64,000 nt of DNA from Ammoniphilus resinae (GTDB lineage: Bacteria; Bacillota; Bacilli; Aneurinibacillales; RAOX-1), in the NCBI RefSeq assembly GCF_017873965.1, contig NZ_JAGGKT010000002.1, positions 124,001-188,000 on the forward strand, read 5' to 3'. The notes beneath the pieces are model-generated. The model did not search any database. It was not told where the DNA came from and saw nothing but the letters and a program-made list of their open reading frames with translations. This document shows, one piece after another, positions 1 through 10,384 of this stretch (position 1 is its first letter; each line of letters starts with the position of its first letter). A program made the translations under genes and the position numbers.

Positions 1-537
1 ATCCCGGGATCGGGGACCACCGCTATTCTGATGGGAGCTTTCATTATGTTCAACATCCAGCCGGGACCTTTGCTGTTTGAGGAGCACCCACAGGTGGCAT
101 GGGGGTTAATTGCAAGTATGTTTGTCGGTAATGTCATGCTTTTGATTTTGAATTTGCCGCTGGTACGGATCTTTGCCCAAATTATCGCGACACCCCCCAA
201 ATATCTAATCCCGTTAATCGTTGCATTTTCCGTTTTCGGCGTTTACGCCGTGCAGGTTACGACTTTTGACCTGGTGCTGCTGTTGGCCTGTGGGGTGGTT
301 GGCTATTTCCTGGCTAGCAATGATTTTCCACTGCCCCCCCTCGTATTGGGACTCGTATTGGGACCAATGATTGAAAACAACATGCGCAGAGCACTCACTG
401 CATCAAATGGTGATTACATGATCTTCCTGCAAAAGCCGGTTTCCGCGGTATTTCTAATTGCCAGCCTGTTGTGGTTGGTGATACCCCTTGTGCTGAAGTG
501 GAAGGGCAAGAAAGTGGATATCACAGAGTCGATGTAG
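1..537 (+). CDS. tctA: Tripartite tricarboxylate transporter large permease, C-terminal part
   Basis: This is the last 178 codons of a TctA-type permease; the reading frame is open from base 1, so the gene begins outside the window. TctA is the large membrane subunit that, with TctB and the binding protein TctC, imports tricarboxylates or other organic acids. The segment has about four hydrophobic helices and the family pattern GPLLFE...W.LIASMFVGN.MLL..NLPL, which recurs in the complete TctA at 17741-19234. A hairpin terminator follows directly. The convergent RraA-type gene suggests a hydroxy-acid catabolic locus. Family assignment is firm, substrate unknown. Confidence 0.9.
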   Translation: MPGSGTTAILMGAFIMFNIQPGPLLFEEHPQVAWGLIASMFVGNVMLLILNLPLVRIFAQIIATPPKYLIPLIVAFSVFGVYAVQVTTFDLVLLLACGVVGYFLASNDFPLPPLVLGLVLGPMIENNMRRALTASNGDYMIFLQKPVSAVFLIASLLWLVIPLVLKWKGKKVDITESM

Positions 538-552
538 CCAGGTATTGGTGAA

Positions 553-594
553 GCCCCGCCCTAGTACTGGGACGGGGCAATAGTATTATTTTTT
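553..594 (+). terminator. Terminator after tctA fragment
   Basis: GCCCCGCCC at 553-561 pairs with GGGACGGGGC at 569-578 with one mismatch, and a T-rich stretch follows. It lies between two convergent genes. Confidence 0.75.
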
Positions 595-1212
595 CGCTTT
601 GGATAGAATCTTGTCTAAATATTCGATCGCAGCCTTGCGATTCCCCGAGATCTCGTCTGATCTTTGCTGGTCTTTTTCCATTTTGTCTAATGCACTTTCT
701 AAGATATCCTGTTCGAGTGCCTGGGGGATGACCACCACACCGTCTACATCACCGACAATGATATCGCCTGGGTTGATAGCTGTTCCACCACAGGAGATTG
801 GTACGTTAATTTCACCAGCACCGGCTTTTGCACTGGCACTTACTGTCGTTCCCCGAGAGAACACCGGAAAATTTAATTCCTTAATTCCAGCAATATCGCG
901 AATTACCCCATCCACGACGATCCCGCCGATGCCGAGCGTTTGCGCCATTCCAACGACAAAATCACCGGCAATAGCTCGGTAGGTATCACCCTTGGCATCA
1001 ATCACGAGAATATCTCCGTGTTTGGCATCCCTGATGGCTTGTAGAACAGCGGTATTGTCACCAACCGGCATTTTCACGGTAAGGGCTCTTCCAGAAATGG
1101 TATATTGCTCTTTCAGCGGTTTGATCGCGGGATGAAGATTGTTTAGGCCCTGCATCGCATCTGAGATACATGTGGTAGGGATCTTTTTAAATTGACTGAT
1201 GATGTCCGACAT
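586..1212 (-). CDS. RraA-family aldolase/decarboxylase-like protein
   Basis: The 208-residue protein belongs to the RraA / HMG-CHA aldolase fold (often misnamed dimethylmenaquinone methyltransferase). Members cleave 4-hydroxy-4-methyl-2-oxoglutarate-type acids or decarboxylate oxaloacetate with a divalent metal; RNase E-binding RraA is a non-catalytic relative. The metal-site signature Asp-X20-Arg-Asp is intact (GDFVVGMA...VVDGVIRD). The ATG at 1212 is preferred over one 33 bases upstream because GAGGAGG lies 8 bases before it. It converges on a TctA gene, fitting uptake and cleavage of a hydroxylated tricarboxylic acid. The precise substrate is an inference. Confidence 0.82.
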   Translation of the reverse strand: MSDIISQFKKIPTTCISDAMQGLNNLHPAIKPLKEQYTISGRALTVKMPVGDNTAVLQAIRDAKHGDILVIDAKGDTYRAIAGDFVVGMAQTLGIGGIVVDGVIRDIAGIKELNFPVFSRGTTVSASAKAGAGEINVPISCGGTAINPGDIIVGDVDGVVVIPQALEQDILESALDKMEKDQQRSDEISGNRKAAIEYLDKILSKAKK

Positions 1213-1407
1213 GGGATTCCTCCTCTTAGAAATGAAATCTCTCACTATATTTCTATTATAGCCACCTCTTTTCTAAATAGTGGAAAAAGAGTAAAAATAA
1301 TTATAGCCACTGAAAAATGGATGGACAGTCATTAAATCATTTCTATTTTCCGATGATTACAAAAGATGATACGATGGATTGAGAAATAGGGAAAAGGGGA
1401 TAGAAGG

Positions 1408-2187
1408 ATGGCAGATCAAGAAAACCTGAAGGAAACCGTGAAAGAACAGTTTGCTAGAAACGCAGAAAAATATGTAACAAGCCCGACCCATGCTAAAGGG
1501 AATGACTTGGACCTACTGGTAGAATGGATGGAACCCAAGGAAAACTGGACAGTCCTCGATATCGCTACAGGAGGCGGCCATGTCACCAAAAAGCTGTCTC
1601 CCCATGTTTCCCGAGTGATTGCTACCGATTTGACGCGGGGCATGCTGGAAGCAGCGAAAAAACATGTTCAGCCCACCTGCCAAAATGTTTGGTTCATGGT
1701 TGCAGATGCCGAGAATTTGCCTTTTTTGGATGACACATTCGATGCCATCACGTGCCGCATTGCTGCCCATCATTTTCCCCAACCCCACTTGTTTATTCAG
1801 GAAGCCGCTCGTGTGCTCAATCCTGGTGGGAAGTTGATTCTGATCGATAATGTGGTTCCTGCGGATGAAGTGCTTGCTAAATTTGTTAATAAGCTAGAAA
1901 AGCTGCGCGATGAAAGCCATGGTCGTTGCTGCAGCATTGAAGAGTTTACTAAATGGGCCATGGAAGCCCGTCTAAGCTTGGAGAAATCTCGTCTGAGAAA
2001 GAAGACATTCGATTTTCCCACTTGGGTTCGCCGCACCACCCGTTCGGAAGATCAGGTGAAGCAAGTGGAACGCCATATATTGGAGGCTGATCAAAGATTA
2101 CAGGAGTACTGTGGGTTGGTCATGAAAGATGGAACGATCTCGTGTATTCATATCGATGAGTGGATGGCGATGTTTATTAAGAAATGA
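1408..2187 (+). CDS. Class I SAM-dependent methyltransferase (YcgJ-like)
   Basis: The 259-residue cytosolic protein is a UbiE/YcgJ-type methyltransferase. The SAM-binding motif I reads VLDIATGGGHVT (about residues 49-60), followed by the acidic end of strand 2 (ATDLT), motif II (VADAENLPF) and the post-motif PGGKLILID. The N-terminus (EQF...AEKYVTSPTHAKG) resembles Bacillus YcgJ as I recall it. AAAAGGGG precedes the ATG. It stands alone between RraA and dbpA, so context does not reveal the acceptor molecule. Confidence 0.85.
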   Translation: MADQENLKETVKEQFARNAEKYVTSPTHAKGNDLDLLVEWMEPKENWTVLDIATGGGHVTKKLSPHVSRVIATDLTRGMLEAAKKHVQPTCQNVWFMVADAENLPFLDDTFDAITCRIAAHHFPQPHLFIQEAARVLNPGGKLILIDNVVPADEVLAKFVNKLEKLRDESHGRCCSIEEFTKWAMEARLSLEKSRLRKKTFDFPTWVRRTTRSEDQVKQVERHILEADQRLQEYCGLVMKDGTISCIHIDEWMAMFIKK

Positions 2188-2348
2188 GGCAGGTAACAGA
2201 AAAAATATTATGTCAATTACAGTGACCACCAAGTGGCTTTTTATCTAGTGTTTCTTGTATAATGAACTTATTCCATTTTTTGCATATGATAATTCCTTGG
2301 AAGAAATCCTATGTATAGGTAGAATAATACAAAATAACGAGGTTTTAT

Positions 2349-3794
2349 ATGAGTGAAAAAAATTTTGAGGATTATCATTTAAGTGATGAAATTAGAAAGG
2401 CACTTGATGCGTTAAGATACGGCACTCCCACTGAGGTTCAGGCTGAAGTTATACCCAGAGCATTCGAAAATCGGGACTTGGTCGTCAGATCTCAAACAGG
2501 CAGTGGGAAGACGGCTTCCTTTGGGATCCCTATTTGCGAAATGATTGCATGGGAGGAGAAAAATCCACAGGTATTAGTTCTTACCCCAACGCGTGAGCTT
2601 GCTGTTCAAGTTCGAGAGGATATAGCCAATATTGGGCGATTTAAACGGATTAAGGCGATCGCCGTTTATGGTAAAGAACCTTTTTCAAAACAAAGGGATG
2701 AATTAAAACAAAAGACACATGTAGTCGTTGGTACACCTGGACGTGTGATGGATCATATCGAAAGAGGGACTCTAGTCTTAGACGACATCAAGTATTTAGT
2801 CATCGATGAAGCAGACGAAATGCTGAATATGGGTTTTATCAACAAAGTGGAGGCAATCATCAATGAACTGCCTTCAAACAAAGTTACGATGGTGTTTTCT
2901 GCTACATTACCCAAAGACGTTGAAAATCTCTGCCATCAATACATGACAAATCCTGTCCATATTGAGATTGGCTCTTCAGAAATCACGACGAGTACGATTG
3001 AACACCGTTTAATCGAGGTGAAAGAGGGAGATAAGATTTCACTGCTTAAAGACGTGACGGTCGTGGAAAACCCAGATAGCTGCATCATTTTTTGCAGAAC
3101 CAAAGAACATGTTGATACCGTGTACACTGAATTAAAACGATCGAATTACCCCTGTGGAAGACTCCACGGAGGGTTAGAACAAGAATACCGCTTTGAGGTG
3201 ATGGATGGCTTCAAAATGGGGCATTTTCGTTATCTTGTGGCTACAGATGTAGCTGCAAGAGGAATTGATATTGATAATGTTTCACTTATCATTAACTATG
3301 ATGTTCCTATGGAAAAAGAGAGCTATGTCCACCGAACAGGAAGAACAGGTCGTGCTGGAAAACAAGGAAAAGCGATAATGTTTGCAACACCTTCAGAAGA
3401 AAAATACGTGAAAGCTATCGAAAGATACATTGGCTTTGAGATCCCTAAAGTGGAGGCACCAACACCTCAAGAAGTCGCTAATGGACAATCCGCTTTCAAT
3501 GAAAAGCTCAGTGGCCGCAGAATTGTTAAAAATAATAAAACGGCACGGGTTAATAAAGATATCATGAAACTCTACTTCAGCGGCGGAAAAAAGAAAAAGC
3601 TCCGGGCTGTGGATTTTGTTGGAACGATTGCGAAGATTCCAGGTGTTACAGCTGATGATATTGGAATTATAACTGTACAGGATAATTTATCCTATGTTGA
3701 TATCCTAAATGGTAAAGGCTCGATCGTCCTACAAGCCATGGAAAATACAACAATCAAAGGAAAGAAGCTGAAAGTGAGCAAGGCTAATAAGTAA
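2349..3794 (+). CDS. dbpA: DEAD-box ATP-dependent RNA helicase DbpA (YxiN type)
   Basis: The 481-residue protein remodels RNA during large-ribosomal-subunit assembly; the B. subtilis orthologue YxiN (about 479 residues) binds hairpin 92 of 23S rRNA through its C-terminal domain. Visible motifs in order are Q motif region (TPTEVQ), Walker A (SQTGSGKT), PTRELA, TPGR, DEAD (VIDEADEML), SAT, then helicase domain 2 with [11 protein letters not shown] and [10 protein letters not shown]. The last ~75 residues form the DbpA RNA-binding domain ([18 protein letters not shown]). The ATG follows GAGG. It is monocistronic, with a hairpin terminator downstream. Confidence 0.95.
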   Translation: MSEKNFEDYHLSDEIRKALDALRYGTPTEVQAEVIPRAFENRDLVVRSQTGSGKTASFGIPICEMIAWEEKNPQVLVLTPTRELAVQVREDIANIGRFKRIKAIAVYGKEPFSKQRDELKQKTHVVVGTPGRVMDHIERGTLVLDDIKYLVIDEADEMLNMGFINKVEAIINELPSNKVTMVFSATLPKDVENLCHQYMTNPVHIEIGSSEITTSTIEHRLIEVKEGDKISLLKDVTVVENPDSCIIFCRTKEHVDTVYTELKRSNYPCGRLHGGLEQEYRFEVMDGFKMGHFRYLVATDVAARGIDIDNVSLIINYDVPMEKESYVHRTGRTGRAGKQGKAIMFATPSEEKYVKAIERYIGFEIPKVEAPTPQEVANGQSAFNEKLSGRRIVKNNKTARVNKDIMKLYFSGGKKKKLRAVDFVGTIAKIPGVTADDIGIITVQDNLSYVDILNGKGSIVLQAMENTTIKGKKLKVSKANK

Positions 3795-3847
3795 TGAGAT
3801 TGCCACAAGGGTTAAATGATATATACTGGAGAAATTTGCTAAGAAAT

Positions 3848-3880
3848 AGAGGATGGCCGTAGAGTGCCATTCTCTTTTTT
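3848..3880 (+). terminator. dbpA terminator
   Basis: AGAGGATGGC at 3848-3857 pairs with GCCATTCTCT at 3866-3875 (one G-T pair), followed by a run of T. Confidence 0.8.
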
Positions 3881-3979
3881 GCTTTATGCGTGAATTCCAA
3901 CTGCTCAACTCCGAATGGATAATCCTGGAATGCTTTGAACAAAAAGGAGGCAAACTAAGCCAAAAGGAGTTGAACAGAC

Positions 3980-4345
3980 ATGGAAAACATGACAGCATTA
4001 AACAATCAATTAAAGCAACTCAACCAAAATCAGCAAGATCCTAATCTGCAGGGAATTTCACAGGCTATAGATCAACTATCAACCCAAGCGACAAATGGAT
4101 CAGTTGACCAAATGAGGGAGAACTTGGCGAAAATTCAAGCCTCTCTTCAGGGATCGATTCAAAATCTAGAAGGTCAACAAGGAACAGAACAGCTAACAGA
4201 ACAACTTAATCAGCTGCAAGTAGAGCTGATGAATTTAAGCCAAGGGTTGGAGCATCAAGCTTTAAATCAAACTCAAACGGAAACGATTCCCGGTCAACCC
4301 TATGAAGGGGATAATGATCCTGAACCAGGAGCTCCACTTTCATAA
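3980..4345 (+). CDS. Gln-rich coiled-coil protein of unknown function
   Basis: No family is recognised. The 121-residue product is unusually rich in Gln, Asn and Leu and has no cysteine. Residues ~5-100 have a heptad-like spacing of Leu/Ile (LNNQLKQLNQNQ, LQGSIQNLEGQ, LNQLQVELMNLSQGL), suggesting a long amphipathic helix or coiled coil. The last 20 residues are Pro/Gly/Asp-rich and likely disordered. AAAGGAG lies upstream of the ATG, which supports translation. No signal peptide or membrane segment is seen. Confidence 0.7.
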   Translation: MENMTALNNQLKQLNQNQQDPNLQGISQAIDQLSTQATNGSVDQMRENLAKIQASLQGSIQNLEGQQGTEQLTEQLNQLQVELMNLSQGLEHQALNQTQTETIPGQPYEGDNDPEPGAPLS

Positions 4346-4360
4346 AACAAGGTTGTGTGA

Positions 4361-4393
4361 CCCTTTTTTAGCCTGATGATGGCTAAAAAGGGG
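4361..4393. terminator. Bidirectional terminator between convergent genes
   Basis: CCCTTTTTTAGCC at 4361-4373 pairs with GGCTAAAAAGGGG at 4381-4393 around a 7-base loop. It separates two converging genes and could serve both. Confidence 0.75.
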
Positions 4394-5206
4394 TTATTCA
4401 TTGCTATTCAGACTCACGCGTAACCCTGTAAGAGCACGTTCCTGCTCAAATTGTTCTAAAAGCGAGGAAAAATTCCCTTGAATAAATAGTGGAAATAAAT
4501 CATCGATAATATCGGGATATGGCTGCCCATTGATTTTTCTTAAGGAGACATAAAGTTCAAGCAGGAGCGCCTTTGGAAAATCTAATCCATTTTCATACGC
4601 TAATTGGGAAAGGGAAAGCTCTGGGGGAGGGTTTAGCAGTTTCTTTTTGATCTCGTTGAAGCGCGTTACGTAATAGACATGCAGTTTATAAATTTGATAG
4701 TGTTGAAAAATAATTTCCCCTGTCATTTTCACATTTCTGTCTGAAGGACTCGTAAACCCGATGCGGTCTTCCTTTGGCAACAAATAATAGCCATCATTAT
4801 GAATATACTTGACCATATCCTTGGTTTTGGGATGAAATTGTTTATTAAATGCTAGAATTGAGTATAGAAGTTCTTGAAACTTCGTGTCATCGTCTTTGAG
4901 TACAAAAACCCGGTCTGCCAACGGCAGTAGTTCCAATATCTGATCGGAAAAATCCGGGGTCGAAACATCATAAATGACCATATCATGCACGCGCTTTAAC
5001 TTTTTTAACATTTGTTTTTGCCTTCTAGTAGGCAAGGTAGCAAAACGGTCGATTGTTCCATCTGACAAAGGTTCATTCTGAAGAATTCCATTTGAAACAA
5101 AAGCAACCGATAACTTTTTTTCTTCCCTTAGATAACGGGTTACTGACAGCGCCATCTCAGTAACTCCACTTTTTTGCCGTGGAGAATAAAATCCAACTAC
5201 ATACAT
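4394..5206 (-). CDS. MinD/ParA-like protein with degenerate P-loop
   Basis: The 270-residue protein has the layout of a SIMIBI (MinD/ParA) NTPase: strand 1 plus loop (VGFYSPRQKSGVTEMALSV, residues ~3-21), a Walker B-like strand (MVIYDVSTPDFS) and the later ADRVFVLKDDD strand typical of MinD. The loop has the position and flanks of SPKGGVGKTT but lacks both the deviant lysine and the Gly-Lys-Thr that bind phosphate. It probably does not hydrolyse ATP. The last ~100 residues are helical and unrecognised. It is transcribed divergently from the TPR gene at 5465, a possible partner. Function unknown. Confidence 0.65.
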   Translation of the reverse strand: MYVVGFYSPRQKSGVTEMALSVTRYLREEKKLSVAFVSNGILQNEPLSDGTIDRFATLPTRRQKQMLKKLKRVHDMVIYDVSTPDFSDQILELLPLADRVFVLKDDDTKFQELLYSILAFNKQFHPKTKDMVKYIHNDGYYLLPKEDRIGFTSPSDRNVKMTGEIIFQHYQIYKLHVYYVTRFNEIKKKLLNPPPELSLSQLAYENGLDFPKALLLELYVSLRKINGQPYPDIIDDLFPLFIQGNFSSLLEQFEQERALTGLRVSLNSNE

Positions 5207-5389
5207 CGTATCACCTTCCTTCCTTTGGAAGTGGATACTCTATTTTATTCATGAAGCAGTAAAACCGTCTGTACGTTTCAACAGTTTTTGAAAGATTGGC
5301 TGTGGCAATCAATGGCAGTCTTTTCTTTTTTTAGTGCCTGGAGGATGTAGAGAACCTCATATACTACAAAATGAAATCTAATGCAGGTA

Positions 5390-5398
5390 TGGTATAAT
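5390..5398 (+). promoter_or_regulatory. Extended -10 promoter
   Basis: TGGTATAAT (TG-N-TATAAT) lies about 67 bases before the TPR gene. No good -35 is visible, as is common for extended -10 promoters. Confidence 0.5.
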
Positions 5399-5464
5399 GT
5401 AATTATAAGGTTCGATCCACTGCCATTATAGAAACTAAAAATCTCTGAAATAAAGGAGAATTGG

Positions 5465-6925
5465 ATGAATCACATAAATGATGAAAAATTACCAAACGGC
5501 ATGGGAGGGAGAAGCATGGAGCATAGACGGGTGACCATCAGACTGTCCAAAGAAATGGTGGAGGGTACTGTTACTCGAATGGCTGTTTATCTTCGATGTA
5601 AGGTTTTAGAGGTAGAGGTTTCCGATGAATTAACATGTTACCTGGTTTTCTATATGGATCAGGTAATATCTTATAAAGAACTTAACGATTTTCCGAAGGG
5701 ATCCTTCTTGGATCGGGCTTTCCAGCAAGGCATAGTCATACATTCCCCTCATCCGCTCATTTCCGCTTTCCTCCAGACGAAAGAAATCATTACCATACCC
5801 AAACTAAAGGGACTATTTAACAAGTTGCAGCAGCATATTACTCTTCAGGAAGTAGCTTATGTGGCCACTACGATGGATCATATTCTTGAAAAAGATCAAA
5901 TTGCAGAGATCATGCGTGAAATCTTTTATCACTTCAGGCGAAATGGTCAACTATTTCACGCTTATCAGATTCTGTGGATATTAAGAAGTTTTATTCCACG
6001 GGTAAAATGGGTTCAAGAAGCGTTTAATCACATGCAGTTTCAAAAATATAAAACGATGTACGAGCAGGATTCAGAATCACTTATCAAACAGGACCCGTTA
6101 TTTGTGGAACTACATGCTTATCACAATCGCGACAACAAGAACCATGAAACCAAGCTTCAAATGTTACTGAAGAGTCAATTGCGATGGATAGATTGTATTG
6201 CTCTTTACTTAGATCATCTGAAAAAATACAAGGACTTCAGCGTTTATCAGGAACTCCTTGAACTTGTGCAAAAAAATATGACAAAAGGGGATTTAACTAC
6301 TATTCAAATGGATTTGTATAGTGAGGTACCATCTTTCCAACTGTTACGCAAAGACCTGCTTGAATCACTCATGGAGCAGCAATATTATTACCAAGCACTG
6401 TGGGTGATCCAAAACCAGGAAGCCCCTCTCGACATAGAACAATTCGAAACCCTTGAAATCATAATGGAGAACCTTGACCCGAAAGCGTTAGTGGATCCAA
6501 CTAAACTGAGTGAGTTCCTTGAGCCACTGTTCATCAGTGATTCCGAAAAAAAGGAACGTATTGTTCGGCGATTTATAACACATCTTCTCAGTATATATGA
6601 AATCAATGAAGTAAAAGACTGGCTTAAACCTTTAAGCCAATGTCAATCCCTATTACCAGTGATTGGTGAAATAGATAGAATGGCGATGCTTTCAGATGAT
6701 CCGGATCGACAGATGGAATTGGGGGAATTGTTTTATAAGTATGGTCAATATAAAAAGGCTGTTGGCTGTTTTTCATGGGAGATGGAACTTAATCCTACAA
6801 ACACAACTCCAGTTCATTGGCTTAGTAAAATATATGGGGAGCAGGGTTTGAAAAAAGAGGCAAAAGCCTATCAACAATCATACACTCAATTATTAAAGTA
6901 TAGTGATCGTACATCTAACAATTAA
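5465..6925 (+). CDS. TPR-like helical repeat protein of unknown function
   Basis: The 486-residue protein has no recognised enzyme motif. The N-terminal ~110 residues look like a small alpha/beta domain (RRVTIRLSKEMVEG...). The rest is helical, ending in TPR-type units (residues ~420-480: LGELFYKYGQYKKAVGCFSW, then HWLSKIYGEQGLKKEAKAYQ), implying a scaffold for protein contacts. The first ATG has AAAGGAG at good spacing; a second ATG 51 bases in (MEHRRVTI) is also preceded by GGGAGGGAG, so the start is not certain. It is divergent from the MinD-like gene. Confidence 0.65.
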   Translation: MNHINDEKLPNGMGGRSMEHRRVTIRLSKEMVEGTVTRMAVYLRCKVLEVEVSDELTCYLVFYMDQVISYKELNDFPKGSFLDRAFQQGIVIHSPHPLISAFLQTKEIITIPKLKGLFNKLQQHITLQEVAYVATTMDHILEKDQIAEIMREIFYHFRRNGQLFHAYQILWILRSFIPRVKWVQEAFNHMQFQKYKTMYEQDSESLIKQDPLFVELHAYHNRDNKNHETKLQMLLKSQLRWIDCIALYLDHLKKYKDFSVYQELLELVQKNMTKGDLTTIQMDLYSEVPSFQLLRKDLLESLMEQQYYYQALWVIQNQEAPLDIEQFETLEIIMENLDPKALVDPTKLSEFLEPLFISDSEKKERIVRRFITHLLSIYEINEVKDWLKPLSQCQSLLPVIGEIDRMAMLSDDPDRQMELGELFYKYGQYKKAVGCFSWEMELNPTNTTPVHWLSKIYGEQGLKKEAKAYQQSYTQLLKYSDRTSNN

Positions 6926-7008
6926 CAAAATTGCCTTGAAAGTAATGTTCTTGAGGACAGCTTGTTCATTGCCATTAGGGCTTGATTCTATAAAAGATAT
7001 CCTAGTTT

Positions 7009-7041
7009 AAAAAGTGCCCTTCAATGAAGGGTGCTTTTTTC
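7009..7041 (+). terminator. Terminator after TPR gene
   Basis: A hairpin with AAAGTGCCCTTC and GAAGGGTGCTTT arms (two G-T pairs), loop AAT, and a long T-rich tail. Confidence 0.85.
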
Positions 7042-7139
7042 TTTTTTTCCCTGGCGGAAATGTCAAGAAAGAGAAGAGGGTTGCATGAATAAAATGTACA
7101 AATAATGAATCCTTTTCAAATAGTTCTTCATTATGTTGG

Positions 7140-8328
<1,189 letters not shown>

Positions 8329-8330
8329 GC

Positions 8331-9311
8331 ATGCCGCAAATGACCATGATTCAAGCCATCAACGATGCCCTAGCGATTGAATTAGAAAATGATGAAAACG
8401 TACTCGTTTTCGGAGAGGACGTCGGTCACAACGGCGGTGTGTTCCGTGCTACGGAAGGCTTACAGAAAAGATTTGGGGAAGACCGTGTATTTGATACCCC
8501 ACTTGCTGAATCTGGAATTGGCGGTTTAGCCATTGGTTTGGGACTGCAAGATTTCCGACCTGTTGCGGAAGTTCAGTTTTTTGGTTTCGTTTTCGAGGTG
8601 ATTGACTCTATTGCGGCTCAAGCTTCAAGGATGCGTTATCGGTCAGGAGGAAGATATCATAGTCCAATCACATTCCGGGCTCCCTTTGGGGGAGGGGTAA
8701 AAACTCCAGAATTACACGCGGAAAGTTTAGAAGGCTTGATGATGCAAACCCCGGGTCTAAAGGTTGTCATACCTTCCAACCCTTATGATGCAAAAGGTTT
8801 ACTGATTTCAGCCATTCGTGACAATGATCCCGTCATTTTCTTGGAACATATGAAGCTATACCGTTCATTTCGGGGAGAGGTGCCGGAAGGTGAATACACA
8901 GTCCCGATTGGAAAGGCGAACATCGTTCGGGAAGGCCAGGATGTGACGATTATTACTTACGGTGCGATGGTTCATACTTCCTTAAAAGCAGCTGAGGAGA
9001 TAGAGAAAAAGAAAGGTGTGAAAGCCGAGGTAATCGATTTACGAACGATTAGTCCGATCGACATCGATACCATTCTTGCATCTATCCAAAAAACCAACCG
9101 TGCAATCGTGGTGCAGGAAGCCCAAAAGACCTCGGGAGTTGCAGCAGAAGTCATTGCACAAATCAATGAAAAAGCACTTCTACATTTAGAGGCACCCGTG
9201 CTCCGAGTAGCACCGCCAGATACCGTGTATCCTTTTGCTATGATTGAGGATCATTGGCTGCCTAGTCCTTCGAAGGTGGTGGAGGCGATCCAACGGGTTC
9301 TCGATTTTTAG
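8331..9311 (+). CDS. pdhB: Pyruvate dehydrogenase E1 component, beta subunit
   Basis: The 326-residue protein pairs with the alpha subunit to form the E1 heterotetramer. It has the transketolase pyrimidine domain ([11 protein letters not shown]...VFGEDVG, then [13 protein letters not shown]) and the C-terminal transketolase domain ([12 protein letters not shown]...[12 protein letters not shown]). Length equals the usual ~325. The ATG has GGAGG upstream, and the 2-base gap to pdhA indicates a bicistronic unit ending at a strong terminator. Similar E1 beta subunits occur in acetoin and branched-chain complexes, so pyruvate specificity is likely but not proved. Confidence 0.9.
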   Translation: MPQMTMIQAINDALAIELENDENVLVFGEDVGHNGGVFRATEGLQKRFGEDRVFDTPLAESGIGGLAIGLGLQDFRPVAEVQFFGFVFEVIDSIAAQASRMRYRSGGRYHSPITFRAPFGGGVKTPELHAESLEGLMMQTPGLKVVIPSNPYDAKGLLISAIRDNDPVIFLEHMKLYRSFRGEVPEGEYTVPIGKANIVREGQDVTIITYGAMVHTSLKAAEEIEKKKGVKAEVIDLRTISPIDIDTILASIQKTNRAIVVQEAQKTSGVAAEVIAQINEKALLHLEAPVLRVAPPDTVYPFAMIEDHWLPSPSKVVEAIQRVLDF

Positions 9312-9361
9312 ATGATAGGGGATCTTGTACGACCTTTCTAACTATTCTTCACAAAAAAAGG

Positions 9362-9396
9362 AACCGGTGTGAATTTTAATACACCGGTTTTTTTAT
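9362..9396. terminator. Terminator after pdhB
   Basis: AACCGGTGT at 9362-9370 pairs with ACACCGGTT at 9381-9389, flanked by A-rich sequence on the left and T-rich on the right. It can serve pdhB and the convergent gntR gene. Confidence 0.85.
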
Positions 9397-10046
9397 ATCT
9401 TATTTGTTGTAATAATGTAGTCCAAATTGCTCTTGATATGCAACTTCATCTCTTGTTCTGCTTGATCCTTGTCCTTATTCATTAAAGCTTGGAGAATCCG
9501 CGCATGTTCATCTGCAAAATCAATGTTGGTTTCGTAGTTGCAAAAGATGGTATTGCGGATATACGTAATTTTCACCCGGATTCGCGAGATTAGGTCAATT
9601 AATTGTTTATTTCCGGAAGCCTCAATAATAAGTTCGTGAAATCGTTGGTCATATGAACTGATCTCACTTTTCGATCTTTTGTGAATGGCTTCTTTGAGAT
9701 GCTGTATGTTAACGGAAAGTTCATCTATTAAATCCTCTGTTATATTGTCCGCAGCAAGCCGAACGGCCAAGGCTTCGAGATATTCTCGACATTGAAATAC
9801 ATCGATGATATCATCTCGAGATGGTTTGTATAGTAGAATCGGCCCTTCATCCTGTATAAGCAGTCCATCATGGATCAGCATTCGAAATGCTTCACGGATG
9901 GGGGCCCGGCTGATGCCAAGCTGCTCTGCTAATTTCACTTCGATGACCCGTTCACCAGGCTCAAATTCACCTTCTAAAATAAATCTTCGAATAATTTTAT
10001 AGGCCTGAATATGAAGCGGATCTTGCTTAACGATTTGACTCATCAT
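9393..10046 (-). CDS. GntR-family transcriptional regulator, FadR/FCD subfamily
   Basis: The 217-residue regulator has an N-terminal winged helix (residues ~12-75: IRRFILEGEFEPGERVIEVKLAEQL, then SRAPIREAFRML) and a helical FCD ligand domain. Candidate metal ligands of FCD domains appear as FHELI, EHARIL and LHIKSN. Such proteins usually sense organic acids and repress catabolic or transport genes. The first upstream ATG (48 bases earlier) lacks a ribosome-binding site; the ATG at 10046 has AGGA nearby. Plausible targets are the tct operon at 16 kb, which carries GGTCAGACC, or pdhAB. The target is inferred. Confidence 0.85.
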   Translation of the reverse strand: MMSQIVKQDPLHIQAYKIIRRFILEGEFEPGERVIEVKLAEQLGISRAPIREAFRMLIHDGLLIQDEGPILLYKPSRDDIIDVFQCREYLEALAVRLAADNITEDLIDELSVNIQHLKEAIHKRSKSEISSYDQRFHELIIEASGNKQLIDLISRIRVKITYIRNTIFCNYETNIDFADEHARILQALMNKDKDQAEQEMKLHIKSNLDYIITTNKI

Positions 10047-10384
10047 TCCACATCCTAAATTTTGTCCATTGCAACAGGTAAAAATGGTAAACATACATTA
10101 ACTATACACTAAATTCATTAGTTATTAAATCCTTAGCCATTATGCATCCGTAAGACACCTTCTGAATTTCGGAAAGAACTGAACCGCTGAAACAATAAAC
10201 TTTTACAGGGAGGGCCGGGTAGAGGATCCCTTATTTGATCTAATCCCCCTTTTCATTTAACCACCTAGGGAACTCATGGAGTTAATATTTTGTTAATATT
10301 TTATTTAGATAGATTCAATAGGCTCCGATTATAATGAGAAACAAGGAAACGTTTCCGCTAATATAATTTGAAGGAGCATTTGAA
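10047..10384. other. Gene-free interval between gntR and the secreted-protein gene
   Basis: This 338-base stretch holds the outward-facing promoters of the divergent genes. Visible items are a TATAAT at 10330-10335 and the palindrome GGAAACGTTTCC at 10345-10356. No RNA gene or small open frame with a ribosome-binding site was seen. Confidence 0.5.
10330..10356 (+). promoter_or_regulatory. -10-like element and palindrome before 10385 gene
   Basis: TATAAT is followed within 10 bases by the perfect 12-base palindrome GGAAACGTTTCC, about 30 bases before the start codon and placed like an operator. Its right arm continues CGCTAATA, resembling half of the dispersed palindrome family in this window. 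Confidence 0.4.

Noticed and set aside
3853-4044. 63-residue plus-strand open frame before the Gln-rich gene
   Set aside because: It overlaps the dbpA terminator and the start of the Gln-rich gene, which has the better ribosome-binding site.
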